A DNA stretch of 64,000 nt, taken from Desulfitibacter alkalitolerans DSM 16504. GTDB taxonomy: Bacteria; Bacillota; DSM-16504; Desulfitibacterales; Desulfitibacteraceae. The stretch is from positions 928,735 through 992,734 of the forward strand of contig NZ_KK211100.1 in assembly GCF_000620305.1 (NCBI RefSeq). The letters are read 5' to 3'. The notes beneath the pieces were generated by a model. The model was not told the DNA's origin, made no database searches, and saw nothing but the letters and a program-made list of their open reading frames with translations. The position numbers and the translations under genes are program-made. This document shows, piece by piece, positions 51,265 through 60,535 of this stretch. Within the stretch, counting starts at the first letter, position 1; each line of letters starts with the position of its first letter.

Positions 51265-52716
51265 TTATATCGCTACAAGGTTTTGGGTTATATAATTACT
51301 AAGTTCTTTTTGTTTAGCTTCAGTTTCTTTGATGTTGATCCTCGGAAATGTTTTGTAAAACTTCCGATGTAAATTCATGCTGGCGTTAAAATCTGCGTTT
51401 AAAATGCTTTTGTCCTCAAATACTATTAAACTCTTGCCATTAACACTCTTTGGAGAAAACCTTTCACCTACTTGAGTGTCTTTATAGCAAATTTGAGAGG
51501 TCATAAAAGCATTTCTTTCTACTGTATATATCTTTTCATGATAAGCTTTGTATCTGGTATAGTTAATAATCTTGCCATGCAGCCAATAGTTACGCTTTAG
51601 GTTCATTCTCTTGGCTTTGGATACACCCTTTTTTTGAGTGAAGTTTTTTAGATGCTCAAATACTATTACATCTACCCCATGCTCTTTAGCAAGATTAACA
51701 ATTTGTCTACTTACTTTATGAGCTGTATCTTCGTTAAGGTTCGATACATAAGACCAGAGGTTTTTATTGGAGTGTTCACCTTTGACTGGCTTGCCGCTAA
51801 TTCGTTGCTTTTTTGTTATTTGCTGCAGTGCACTGTATCTTAAGTCGTTAATCTGCTTTCCTGAGATAAATTCAGTTTTAAGTAATTGCTCACCTTTTTT
51901 GATAGTAATTACAGCTAAGTGGTTTATGCCAAGGTCAACTGCTAATGTGACTGGTTCTTGTTTGTCTTTAAGGTGATTATCCAGCTTTTTCATGTGAATC
52001 TTCTTCTCAAAGGGAAAGCACAGGTACCAGTTACCTCTTTTAAAGCTAAGTACTGGTGACCCCATTTTATAATGCGGGTTAGTGCCTATTATTTCTACTG
52101 CTAAGTGTTTTGCTTCTTTTTTGCTAATGCCATTTGTGGTTAATATTTCTGCATAAGCATCTAGTTTTTCTTTATGCTCCAGGTGCTTTTCATGTTCCTG
52201 GTACATATCTTTAAACTGCTTTGTTAGCTTAACGGGATAATTAACCATAGACCACTGATTACCGTCAAATACTCTTAACCTGACAAATTGGTCTTGTATA
52301 TCATCTATATCTAACTTGCAGTCAGAATAATAAAATGAAGGGTTCATTTTATAACTAGGCAGTTTTGGTTCTCCTTGTTTTTTACCAGATGCCAGCCATC
52401 TTTCGTAGTTAGCTTGATAGCCTTTCATCTTGCCGACAGCATGCGCAATAATACTTCTTTTAAGTATAGATGGGGGTTCTATGCAATGTTCTTCTATTGG
52501 TATCTTGGGCGTTGGATTGTTTAGAGTTCTGTTTGTTAGTGCTTCTACTTCTTTGATGAAAGATTCACTGTTTATTACTTCTGGATGATCGTTTAATACA
52601 CCTATATAGAAAGCAAGTAGATTATTGGCTTCTTCTTTGGTCTTAGCTAACATCTCTAACTTACCTTTATTAGCGTCTGTAATTTTAATTTTAACTGTCT
52701 TGGTTGCAGTACCCAT
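51265..52716 (-). CDS. tnpB: TnpB-family RNA-guided nuclease of the IS element
   Basis: This 483-residue protein has the RuvC-like catalytic acids: D in LAVDLGINHLAVITIKKG, E in VIVFEHLKNFTQKKG and D in SILNADFNASMNLHRKF. The usual C-x2-C...C-x2-C zinc finger between the second and third motif is not visible; TSQICYKDTQVGERFSPKSV takes its place. GTAGGAGGTG lies just before the ATG. It is at the long end of the family (usually about 400 residues). TnpB is not needed for transposition but cuts the empty site to keep the element. Confidence 0.85.
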   Translation of the reverse strand: MGTATKTVKIKITDANKGKLEMLAKTKEEANNLLAFYIGVLNDHPEVINSESFIKEVEALTNRTLNNPTPKIPIEEHCIEPPSILKRSIIAHAVGKMKGYQANYERWLASGKKQGEPKLPSYKMNPSFYYSDCKLDIDDIQDQFVRLRVFDGNQWSMVNYPVKLTKQFKDMYQEHEKHLEHKEKLDAYAEILTTNGISKKEAKHLAVEIIGTNPHYKMGSPVLSFKRGNWYLCFPFEKKIHMKKLDNHLKDKQEPVTLAVDLGINHLAVITIKKGEQLLKTEFISGKQINDLRYSALQQITKKQRISGKPVKGEHSNKNLWSYVSNLNEDTAHKVSRQIVNLAKEHGVDVIVFEHLKNFTQKKGVSKAKRMNLKRNYWLHGKIINYTRYKAYHEKIYTVERNAFMTSQICYKDTQVGERFSPKSVNGKSLIVFEDKSILNADFNASMNLHRKFYKTFPRINIKETEAKQKELSNYITQNLVAI

Positions 52717-52750
52717 AATTCACCTCCTACCTGTAGTTGTTCGTACAGAT

Positions 52751-53146
52751 TTACTTTTTTTGCTCTTCGATGTAACGCTTAACTGCATCTTCTGAAATTT
52801 GGCCTACCGTACCCACATAATATGAAGGGTTCCATAAATGGCCGCCATATAGCTGCTTTTTTATCTCGGGGTGCTTCTTAAATAATAATCTTGCTGAAAC
52901 ACCTTTTAAAGATTTTAGCATATCTGCAATTAATATATTGGGGCTAGCAGAAACGAATAAATGAACGTGGTCGGGCATTATCTCCATCTTTTCTATAACA
53001 AAGTTATTGTCGTTTGCTATTTTGCTAAACATTTCTTTAAGGAAATCTACTATCTTCCCCTGAAGGATAGACTTTCTATACTTAGTACACCAAACAACAT
53101 GGTAGCCAATTTGATACACACTATTACGATTTCTCTTTAGTTCCAC
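52751..53146 (-). CDS. tnpA: IS200/IS605 Y1 transposase TnpA
   Basis: This is a 131-residue HUH transposase: histidines in MPDHVHLFVSASP, catalytic Tyr in VKRYIEEQ, and the start of the fold in VYQIGYHVVWCTKYRKSIL. I chose the GTG at 53146, which follows AGGTGATACTAAG. The ATG ten codons earlier sits directly on a TATAAT-like box and has no ribosome site. It cuts and joins single-stranded element ends during replication. The protein appears complete. Confidence 0.9.
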   Translation of the reverse strand: MELKRNRNSVYQIGYHVVWCTKYRKSILQGKIVDFLKEMFSKIANDNNFVIEKMEIMPDHVHLFVSASPNILIADMLKSLKGVSARLLFKKHPEIKKQLYGGHLWNPSYYVGTVGQISEDAVKRYIEEQKK

Positions 53147-53263
53147 CTTAGTATCACCTGCCTTTTGCTTGTGCATATATTATAACATATACACAATAAC
53201 ATTGGCGCAATTTTGTGTAAAGAAAACGCCCTAACCCCTGAATGAATTCAGAGGAATGCGGGC

Positions 53264-53766
53264 GTAAGTTCATCTTCAAATAGAAATCTGTACCCTATCA
53301 ACAACCCACTTAATGCAAAAAATATGTAGCCTAATTGATTGACAAAATAAGGGATGGAATTTTGATTGCCAAAATACCAGTAGCTCGCCTGAAATAAGTC
53401 ACCTAAAGAAAGGAAACTCTGCAGAATTGTATACTGAGACGCATATGCTATACTGACGAGAGTAATGTAAGGAGCCAGCAACAAAGCACCCATCATATTA
53501 AGAATAGGCGTTTCCTTTTTTGATGGTACAAAGAAGGCTATGCATATTAGAATGAACGAGATCGATGGAGCAATTAACGACGCAAGAACAAAGCTCATCG
53601 TATAAATATCGGATTTTGCTTGTATAAATAGTAACTGCTCATTCATTTCCCCTACAGGTTGTGACATAATCATAAGAATTGGCCATAAGATAACTACTAC
53701 GGTAAATATTACTCCGCCGATAAACAGAGCTGTATCAGTTTTATTCACGCAGTTACCTATTATCAT
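53264..53766 (-). pseudogene. Membrane protein gene interrupted by the IS element
   Basis: The 5' part of a small membrane protein gene with four to five membrane segments (LFIGGVIFTVVVILWPILMI, FVLASLIAPSISFILICIAF, ILNMMGALLLAPYITLVSIA). The frame enters the insertion sequence after FEDEL and meets a stop three codons inside it, so the present product has 172 residues. Joined to 51008-51044 it would have 179. Because only the last dozen residues change, the present product may still work. It overlaps the TetR gene by 14 bases, so the two form a regulator-membrane protein operon. The family is not recognised. Confidence 0.75.
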
Positions 53767-54436
53767 TGTTATCCTCTCCTTCCAATATGTTTTTTTTTGT
53801 TAGTTTTTGTACAAAAAAACTCGTAGTATCCATCATCTTTTTAATGATAGTTAAGGGGTCAGCAAAACCATTCTTGGCCATAGCATACTCGTTTGCTAAT
53901 GCTACTAGTACATAGTTATATTGAACAGCAATTTTATCTACATCATCCTCCGGCAATGCGACAAGTCCTCTTTTTTTCATCAGTGTAAAAACCTTAGAAT
54001 AAAATTCGTTTTGTTCTTCCAAAATCAGATCAAAATACAATCTAGCAGCCTGCTCATTTCTGAACCTTTCAATAAAAATAATAGTTGCAATGTGATCTAG
54101 GACGTTTTTATTTTGATGGCCAATTCGAATAATAACGTTTTTTAATATTTCTTCAGCACTGAGATATGCCATCATTTTTTCAAGTTCATCGTCAGTAGGC
54201 CTAGTTCTAAGTAATTCTTTTGAAAAATACTCAAAAAGATTAGCTAGGATTGAGCCTTTACTATCAAAGTGGTTGTATATGGAACTTTCTTTTATTCCAA
54301 TGGCTGAAGCTATTTTTCTGATAGAAACATTATCGTATCCATCTCTTGCAAACAAATTAGCAGCAGCCTCAAATATCTTTTCTTGTGTTTCTATACCTTT
54401 CTTACGTTTTGGGGCAATATTTTCTTTATGTCCCAT
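53753..54436 (-). CDS. TetR-family transcriptional regulator
   Basis: This 227-residue protein has an N-terminal TetR HTH (IFEAAANLFARDGYDNVSI, RKIASAIGIKESSIYNHFDS) and a variable helical ligand domain of about 160 residues. AAAGGAGG lies eight bases before the ATG. It overlaps the following membrane-protein gene and probably represses its own operon. The ligand is unknown. Confidence 0.92.
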   Translation of the reverse strand: MGHKENIAPKRKKGIETQEKIFEAAANLFARDGYDNVSIRKIASAIGIKESSIYNHFDSKGSILANLFEYFSKELLRTRPTDDELEKMMAYLSAEEILKNVIIRIGHQNKNVLDHIATIIFIERFRNEQAARLYFDLILEEQNEFYSKVFTLMKKRGLVALPEDDVDKIAVQYNYVLVALANEYAMAKNGFADPLTIIKKMMDTTSFFVQKLTKKNILEGEDNNDNR

Positions 54437-54573
54437 ATTTAATTCCTCCTTTCCCTTTGATTTTCAAAACTAACTGCAGTTTGCTTTTATGCTATTTATA
54501 CTATCAATTGTTAGTTTTGTCAATCCATAATAATATGTATCTTAGTTTATTTGGTTGTCTGACTCTAAAAACT

Positions 54574-54762
54574 CTATCTCCATATCATCCTTGAACTGAC
54601 CGTCATTCTATTATCCAGCATTAATCTTATCGTGCCAACCGCCACCCACAGCTTATCATGAAATTCCTCCATGACCAGTGGGCATGATTCAATACCCTTG
54701 ATAAAGGTTAGAACAATTGGGTCAAACTCCAGAGTAGTCGGTAAACACGACTCCGTTTTCAA
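54574..54762 (-). pseudogene. Possible serine-recombinase C-terminal remnant
   Basis: A 62-codon frame reads LTFIKGIESCPLVMEEFHDK and LWVAVGTIRLMLDNRMTV, which recalls the region near the end of large serine recombinases (E-F-D-x-x-L-W followed by D-x-x-M-T-V). No ribosome site or upstream domain is present. The rest of the gap 54437-54934 holds nothing else I can recognise. Confidence 0.3.
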
Positions 54763-54934
54763 TAATCTGAAAAAAGAAGAGCTTTTTACATCATCGATGT
54801 ACCATTTAAACCCGCACTTTCAGCCATCCACACCCTTGCCTAATGTCAAACAATTGCCCCACGCTTCATTAAATAAATGAAATATTACTACCCTCTCCTT
54901 TACCAAAAATCTTTCCTTCATAATGCAAAAAAAT

Positions 54935-55120
54935 GTAACAAGCGGCTTCCGCTCATCACGTAAACCGCTTGTTACTCGCCTTTTCAGGACAAAATAAAAC
55001 CACCTGCTGATAAAATTCTTTTTATCAATAGATGGTAGATTATTTGGCTAATCTACTATCAAATGATACAATGCACACCCCTTTCCTAATGTTCAACGAT
55101 TTAAGAAGGAGGGGTGTGCA
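54935..55120. repeat. Three successive inverted repeats
   Basis: Three hairpins stand in a row: GTAACAAGCGG / CCGCTTGTTAC (54935-54975), GATGGTAGATTA / TAATCTACTATC (55031-55060, one mismatch) and TGCACACCCCT / AGGGGTGTGCA (55072-55120). They lie downstream of the FtsX-type ABC operon, whose terminator may be among them, but none has a clear T-run. Confidence 0.55.
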
Positions 55121-55171
55121 TCTATTTTTAAGGGGGTGCAGATTAAGGATTTTCTCAGTTTTTCCAAATAA

Positions 55172-55837
55172 TTAAGCAATTTTTCCGTCTCGAATCTCAA
55201 TTATTCGGTGACAGGAAGATGCTACATCTGAATTATGGGTGACAATGATGATAGTTTTTCCCGCATTGTTTAGTTTCTTAAAAATACTCATGACTTCATT
55301 GCCGGTTTTGCTGTCCAATGCGCCTGTAGGCTCGTCGGCCAAGATAATGTCCGGATCATTAACAATGGCTCTGGCGATAGCCACTCGCTGTCGTTGACCG
55401 CCTGAAAGTTTTAAAGCCAAGATATTTTTTTTATCTAAAATTCCCAATTGGGATAGCACATCTTCGATCTTACTTTTCTTAGAATGAATCGGCTTTTGGG
55501 AATAAGTAAGGGGAATCATCACATTACGGTAGACATTATAACGGTCTACCAGAGCAAAGTCCTGTACAATAAAACCAAAAATCTGATTACGAAGTACTGC
55601 CATTTCTTTTGAATTAAATGTCATAATAGGCCGAGATTTAAGATAATACTGGCCATTGGTGGGTTTATCCAAACAGCCAAGGATATTCAGAAGTGTTGAC
55701 TTTCCTGAGCCAGATGCTCCCATGATAGCAATCATTTCACCTTTTTCTATTGTAAGTGACACTCCTTGCAGCGCTTTTACTTCTGCTTCGCCGCTACCAT
55801 ATGTTTTGACAAGATTATCCACTTTAATGATACTCAT
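55172..55837 (-). CDS. MacB/LolD-type ABC transporter ATP-binding protein
   Basis: This 221-residue ATPase starts at the ATG at 55837 after AGAAGGAG. Motifs are Walker A GASGSGKSTLLNILG, Q-loop FIVQDFALVDRYNV, signature LKLSGGQRQRVAIARA, Walker B IILADEPTGALDS and H-loop VTHNSD. It is the type that partners FtsX-like permeases in lipoprotein or peptide efflux. The two permease genes lie directly upstream and the first overlaps by position (start two bases from its stop). Confidence 0.94.
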   Translation of the reverse strand: MSIIKVDNLVKTYGSGEAEVKALQGVSLTIEKGEMIAIMGASGSGKSTLLNILGCLDKPTNGQYYLKSRPIMTFNSKEMAVLRNQIFGFIVQDFALVDRYNVYRNVMIPLTYSQKPIHSKKSKIEDVLSQLGILDKKNILALKLSGGQRQRVAIARAIVNDPDIILADEPTGALDSKTGNEVMSIFKKLNNAGKTIIIVTHNSDVASSCHRIIEIRDGKIA

Positions 55838-55838
55838 G

Positions 55839-57017
55839 TTACTCACTCCTTCTGAGCAGTTCATTTATTCCCATTGTCGACAGTTTTATTGCCGGGTAAA
55901 GCACGATGAGCGATCCAATCACTAAACCAAAGGCGATGGTCACAAGGGTTATGGAGCTGGCTCCATGGATTGCAAACACAATCACATTGGCCAGGATGAG
56001 CATTAAGATGATTTGTGTTAGAATCCGGCGGATGATTGATGATACCTGGCCTCCGCAAAGCATGTGAATGGCAAATTCTTTTGTGTGGGTATCAATAAAC
56101 TGCACAAGGTTGGAGATGAGGCCAATCATGCTGAATATAAGTACAACCGAAAATATTAAGGCAAGAATCTTGATTTGAAGATCATGATCCTCTTGTATCC
56201 GTCGCATCTGTTCAGAAAAACTTCTGAACTCAAAAGTAAACAACCCAAGCTCCGTTGATTTCTGTTGTATCCTCTGCAAATGATACGGGTCATCCGTGAT
56301 GATATAGGTTGTCATAATAGCAGAATCATAAGAACCATCGAGATCCGGTCCAACAGGAATGACAAACCATGTGCCCAGTGAGTATATTTCACCACTTTTA
56401 CCGGGTTGAATAAAATAAGACGATTGCTCTAAAAAGCCAACCACATGGTAACGAAAGCCTCTGGTGTCGGTGATAATGTCATTCAACTGATAAAAAGAAC
56501 GAAAATCATAACCCAACAAGAGCGGGATTGTTTCTTTTGTGCTTGAGAAATCCTCTCTAGTGAAAAGCGATCCCTCTACACATTGCAGTTCGTATACGTC
56601 CATAAACTTATCATCAATTTTTATGAGATTATAGCCCTTATGGGGTGGGTTGGAGCGAACGGCTAAGGAATTGTGGGACTTGTCCTCAGCCAGCCACATG
56701 AAATGCTGAGCGTCGGCTGTATAGGTATCAAATAAGGGGCTATGCTTCATAAACTGATAGAGCTCCCTGAGTTTCGTCGAACTATCTGGGTTTGTCCATA
56801 TTTGGTCCAACCCGCTTTGGTCGGTTAAATCGCGAATTAAATAAATTTCTTGGCTTTCGATAATCCCATTCAATTTTTCCCGGTAACTGCTTACATGCAG
56901 CGCGACAGAAACAATGAAACTAAACAGTACCAAAGCGGCGGTTATCTGTATAAACAGAACAAAATTCCGTATTTTTTGATCTTTTATATCTTCCCAAGCG
57001 TATCTGAGCTGTTCCAA
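55839..57017 (-). CDS. FtsX-like ABC transporter permease
   Basis: This 392-residue permease has one N-terminal membrane segment (NFVLFIQITAALVLFSFIVS), a large outer domain (residues about 45-270) and three C-terminal membrane segments, the FtsX/MacB layout. The C-terminal part carries AIHMLCGGQVSSIIRRILTQ, the coupling region. It stands four bases from the second permease gene, so it forms a heterodimer with it and with the ATPase. Confidence 0.85.
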   Translation of the reverse strand: MEQLRYAWEDIKDQKIRNFVLFIQITAALVLFSFIVSVALHVSSYREKLNGIIESQEIYLIRDLTDQSGLDQIWTNPDSSTKLRELYQFMKHSPLFDTYTADAQHFMWLAEDKSHNSLAVRSNPPHKGYNLIKIDDKFMDVYELQCVEGSLFTREDFSSTKETIPLLLGYDFRSFYQLNDIITDTRGFRYHVVGFLEQSSYFIQPGKSGEIYSLGTWFVIPVGPDLDGSYDSAIMTTYIITDDPYHLQRIQQKSTELGLFTFEFRSFSEQMRRIQEDHDLQIKILALIFSVVLIFSMIGLISNLVQFIDTHTKEFAIHMLCGGQVSSIIRRILTQIILMLILANVIVFAIHGASSITLVTIAFGLVIGSLIVLYPAIKLSTMGINELLRRSE

Positions 57018-57021
57018 ATCC

Positions 57022-58134
57022 TCACCCCCTTATCTGCGTGATGATTTCTTGTTTCAGGCGTAACGCCAAGGCAATCAACCCGGTAACGGTTCCCACTGCC
57101 AAACAAAGCAGATAACCCACAGCAACCGCAGACAGATGAACGCTTTCGCCAATAAAGGGGAACCAGCCTGCTTTTATGATTAGCATTGCCAATGCCAAAC
57201 CGATACCATAGCCGATGGTGACAATCAGGAGATAATCACGAAGCAGCATCCCGCGAAGGCTGGGTGTTCCGGCACCCGACATGATTCTTACTGCCAATTC
57301 CTTATATCTACCCTCAAGCCAGTAATATGTCGTACTGAAAACATTTAATAAAACTAGAATAATCGTTAATGCGAACGCTATGATTAAGACCTGCGTGTTG
57401 CGAATGGATTGCATAAGATGCTCTGACGTTGAAGCTGTGGTTACTTCGGCTCGCATATTGATTTGCGGATTGATTTTTTTAGCATATGTCGTAAATCCGT
57501 CAAAGGAATCCATGCTTTTCTCCTTTGCGTCTATGGAATAAATGCCGCTCAGAGGCGTGTCAAGATTATTACCTATGGCGGCAGCCATGTTCACATAGTA
57601 TAAGGCACCGGAAGTATCGCCCCACCCTCCGTATTGTCTGGCAGTTGGGGTTTTATAGATACCGATGACCTTGTATTCATTACCTTCATGCAGAAAATAA
57701 AGCTCCCCATCTCTCTCAATGCCTCTGTCACGGATTCTTGCATCGATAAGTGCCACTGCTGCCTGCTGCTCAAAGTCATCCGTAGAGAAACTGCGTCCCT
57801 CTATGATATTCGGCTTAAATCCAGTATCGGCGGAAAGGAAAACAGCCTTTCCGTTTGCAATGGGATAACTCCTATAAACTATCAAACTTCCGCCCTGTAA
57901 AGAGAAGTACTCAAGCAAGTCCTTTGTTTGAACTAAGGGCTCACCCTCGTTACTTTGATGAATTTCAACCTTAACAGAGTTGTCGGAAAGGAAATCAGGT
58001 TCCACAGCTTCCATAATATAAAATTGGGCTACCGTGGTAAAACAGAGAGCAACCATTGCCGCCACGGCAGCAAAAACAGCTATGAGCAAAAATGCTCTAT
58101 GCAGAATCTGTCTGATGTGAATCACTCCTTCCAT
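57022..58134 (-). CDS. FtsX-like ABC transporter permease
   Basis: This 370-residue protein has the same layout as its neighbour: segment FLLIAVFAAVAAMVALCF, an outer domain and three C-terminal segments, with LAVRIMSGAGTPSLRGMLLR before them. The ATG at 58134 has no ribosome site. A strong GGAAGGAG lies after it, seven to eight bases before an in-frame ATC, so translation may in fact start a few codons later at a non-ATG codon. It is the first gene of the transporter operon. The gap 58135-58311 holds nothing I recognise. Confidence 0.82.
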   Translation of the reverse strand: MEGVIHIRQILHRAFLLIAVFAAVAAMVALCFTTVAQFYIMEAVEPDFLSDNSVKVEIHQSNEGEPLVQTKDLLEYFSLQGGSLIVYRSYPIANGKAVFLSADTGFKPNIIEGRSFSTDDFEQQAAVALIDARIRDRGIERDGELYFLHEGNEYKVIGIYKTPTARQYGGWGDTSGALYYVNMAAAIGNNLDTPLSGIYSIDAKEKSMDSFDGFTTYAKKINPQINMRAEVTTASTSEHLMQSIRNTQVLIIAFALTIILVLLNVFSTTYYWLEGRYKELAVRIMSGAGTPSLRGMLLRDYLLIVTIGYGIGLALAMLIIKAGWFPFIGESVHLSAVAVGYLLCLAVGTVTGLIALALRLKQEIITQIRG

Positions 58135-58311
58135 ATGACATTTTGAACATTGTTAGATCTTGGGAAACTTAGCAAAGTAAGTTATATTACCTTCTAAATC
58201 AGTTTTGGACTTTGCCTGTTATGGCTGATGGCCGATAGAATCTCCAACAATTCTCTTAATTCCCAATGCATAAAAAATGTGCCTTAATTGTAATTATAGA
58301 TTTTGCTATAT

Positions 58312-59115
58312 TTATAACCCTATACTATTTAAAAAGTCCATTGTAATTTTATTAAATTCTTTATAATTATCTACATTTGAGTTATGAGCAGCATTGGTAA
58401 TGAATTTTAAAGGATAGCCATCATGCTTTGACCACTTTTGATTGTATTTTTTGACATATCCTGTATTGTCATTATCACCTACTACTAAAAGAACTGGAAA
58501 ATCAAATCTAATATTTTCCTTTCTTTCTAAAAATCCTCCATAAGCCATATTCATAATAAATATAATTTCTTTTTTATCCAATTTAGAAACTGAATCGTAC
58601 AGATTTTCATATGCATATTTCGTTTTTGTGGCTCCTTTAGCAATACTTCTAATAAGAATACTATGCGGAAACCACGATGCTATTGTACTAACTTTACTCA
58701 AAAGGCTTCTTTCCCATTTGGAATAATAGCAATGTCCAAATGGATTAGTATCTACAGCCACAAAAGCGCTCACTTTTTCGGGATATTGTATAGCAAATTC
58801 TTGGCATACATACCCACCCATAGATTGACCTACTAAAATTACTTTATCTATTTTTTCTTTATCTAAAATTCTTTTTAGTTCATAGGCCACATTATAATAG
58901 GAAAATTCATCATATGGACGGGACTCTCCATGCAATGGAACATCCCAAGTAATTATTCTATATTCCTCGCTGAAACACTCCACTTGCTTATCAAACATAG
59001 TATGGTCTGCAGTCATTCCATGTGTGAATACAATACAATTTGCATTTTTACTCTGATTTCCACCAATCCAATAATATATTATTCCATGTTCTGACTGTAT
59101 ATATCTCTTCTCCAT
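58312..59115 (-). CDS. Alpha/beta hydrolase
   Basis: This 267-residue hydrolase has the oxyanion loop FTHGMTADHTMF, nucleophile elbow GQSMGG (Ser), acid in VVGDND and His in ITNAAHNSN, all in standard order. AAAGGTGGAG precedes the ATG. There is no signal peptide, so it acts in the cytoplasm. The gene stands 35 bases after a DUF6544-type gene on the same strand. The substrate is unknown; esterases, dienelactone hydrolases and haloperoxidase-like enzymes share these motifs. Confidence 0.88.
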   Translation of the reverse strand: MEKRYIQSEHGIIYYWIGGNQSKNANCIVFTHGMTADHTMFDKQVECFSEEYRIITWDVPLHGESRPYDEFSYYNVAYELKRILDKEKIDKVILVGQSMGGYVCQEFAIQYPEKVSAFVAVDTNPFGHCYYSKWERSLLSKVSTIASWFPHSILIRSIAKGATKTKYAYENLYDSVSKLDKKEIIFIMNMAYGGFLERKENIRFDFPVLLVVGDNDNTGYVKKYNQKWSKHDGYPLKFITNAAHNSNVDNYKEFNKITMDFLNSIGL

Positions 59116-59150
59116 GAAACTCCACCTTTTCCTATACTCTTACTACAATA

Positions 59151-59933
59151 TTAGACGAAGGTTTTACTGATATTAAACTTAATATCAGTGATAGTCCCTT
59201 TAAAGTATTCATAATCTCCTTCATCCAGATGCCACACAGCCTTGAAGTGAGACGGAAATTTCATCCCATTCTTCTCACGATAATTCTCCACAACTCCTGA
59301 CCATTTCACCCGTTTATACTCACTACCTTTTTCTGAAAAGTATCTGTCATTGGTTTCAAATCGAATATACTCCCCTCGGTCATTAAAGAAGAAGAATCCA
59401 CTCACTTCACATTGATTATATTTAATGACAGCCTTGGCAGTATTCGAATCGATAGCAGTCCAGTTAATATAGGGTTGCAAGGCATAAGTTGGAACTAACA
59501 GAGACTCCGCCAGAACTGTTACTAAAGCGCTTGCGTCCATTTCTTTACCTTTAGCGTCGGCCACTTGGAAAATTTTCAAGAGCTTGATGCGCATATTTCC
59601 ATATCCAACCTGGTATTTGTCCATTCCTTCAAAAGGCAAGATACCGAAAAGTCTATTTCTCATATAAGCGATTCGGGTTGGTTCAGGAACTGAATTAAAC
59701 TGATAGCACTTCAAGTCCATCCATTTTTTATCCGGTGCCATCTTTAAAAAGACATCTTTCCATTCCACCTTGGCATTAACCATCTTTTCTTGTCCAATAT
59801 GGCGGCAATAACGAAAATACTTTTGTACCGGTTCCGGCAGCAAGGAGATGTCATCTTCAGTGATAACCTCATTCGGATAGCTAGAATACTTTGCCAGTTC
59901 CCGTCTGACTTCGGACAAATAAAGCTCTTTCAT
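59151..59933 (-). CDS. DUF6544/DUF6920-like protein
   Basis: This 260-residue protein starts at the ATG at 59933 after TGGAGG. It matches the family by LLPEPVQKYFRYCRHIGQEK, GILPFEGMDKYQVGYGNMRI, LAESLLVPTYALQPYINWTA, FFNDRGEYIRFETNDR and NYREKNGMKFPSHFKAVWHL. The function of the family is unknown; it is often next to regulators or oxidoreductases. No membrane segment is present. Confidence 0.75.
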   Translation of the reverse strand: MKELYLSEVRRELAKYSSYPNEVITEDDISLLPEPVQKYFRYCRHIGQEKMVNAKVEWKDVFLKMAPDKKWMDLKCYQFNSVPEPTRIAYMRNRLFGILPFEGMDKYQVGYGNMRIKLLKIFQVADAKGKEMDASALVTVLAESLLVPTYALQPYINWTAIDSNTAKAVIKYNQCEVSGFFFFNDRGEYIRFETNDRYFSEKGSEYKRVKWSGVVENYREKNGMKFPSHFKAVWHLDEGDYEYFKGTITDIKFNISKTFV

Positions 59934-60018
59934 CGATGTACCTCCAATCAAATGATGGAACTCTTTCATGCTTTGCGACACAAATTATCCTTAACCCCAC
60001 TATCCAGGCCGAATGACG

Positions 60019-60535
60019 CATAGAGCACCTGTTGGGGACACCACAAAAAGTACACTTTTCATCCTGAACCTTAATTTTCAGGAGAGAAGCCCTTAATCCG
60101 AGCTTTATTACGAATACCAGCCCCATACTCAGCACAAAGTATACATAACGAAGATATTCCCATTCTTTGCCTGCACGGGCCGGAGCTTTGTTTCCAGGGG
60201 AGAAGGTCAAGCACTGCTGCTGTCCAGCACACCCAAGCACAACAACCCCGGTTAAAAATTAATGGGCCAAATATTTTAACAATCAGGTAGTGCAGCACGG
60301 ACCCAGCAAAAGTTCCGGACAACAGCCACATCCAGAACCCTTCAATCTGCATGTTCTCCGGAACTATAACCCCAAAAGATAAATAAATCAGGCCCAGGCC
60401 CAATCCAAAGAAGAGATAACCACCCACGAGCACCTGGGATATCATCCAGGCATAGTGCTTCTTTTTTTTGGAAAAAACAGGCCAAAACCCGGTGCCTAAT
60501 GCTAAGGAGGTTTCGATAAAAAAGAAATTAAGCAA
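60019..60535 (-). pseudogene. 4Fe-4S membrane protein, frameshifted
   Basis: One frame has four hydrophobic segments and ends FGPLIFNRGCCAWVCWTAAV, typical of membrane-bound electron-transfer proteins with W-C-x-W-x-C-W motifs. The sequence then continues in a second frame (ARAGKEWEYLRYVYFVLSMG, then SLLKIKVQDEKCTFCGVPNR). The ferredoxin part keeps only C-T-F-C and one more Cys, with an internal deletion before it. At least one frameshift and one deletion separate the parts, so the protein is not made intact. Confidence 0.65.

Larger units (their letters stand above)
51045..53263 (-). mobile_element. IS200/IS605-family element with tnpA and tnpB
   Basis: This 2219-base element holds tnpA and tnpB on the minus strand. 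Its left end (minus strand) follows the target CTTAC and starts GCCCGCATTCC, with a hairpin CCTCTGAA / TTCAGGGG; its right end has the hairpin CTTCGACTTCAGTCGAGG and ends GTTCAC. Deleting 51045-53263 restores an open frame of 180 codons across the joint with no target duplication. This is what the single-strand peel-and-paste mechanism of the family predicts, with insertion just 3' of TTAC. Confidence 0.85.

Noticed and set aside
53147-53176. Upstream ATG for tnpA
   Set aside because: It overlaps a TATAAT-like box and has no ribosome site, while the GTG at 53146 has a good one.
53221-53263. Hairpin after the interrupted membrane protein gene as a terminator
   Set aside because: It is the left-end hairpin of the IS element, as shown by the restored frame on its removal.
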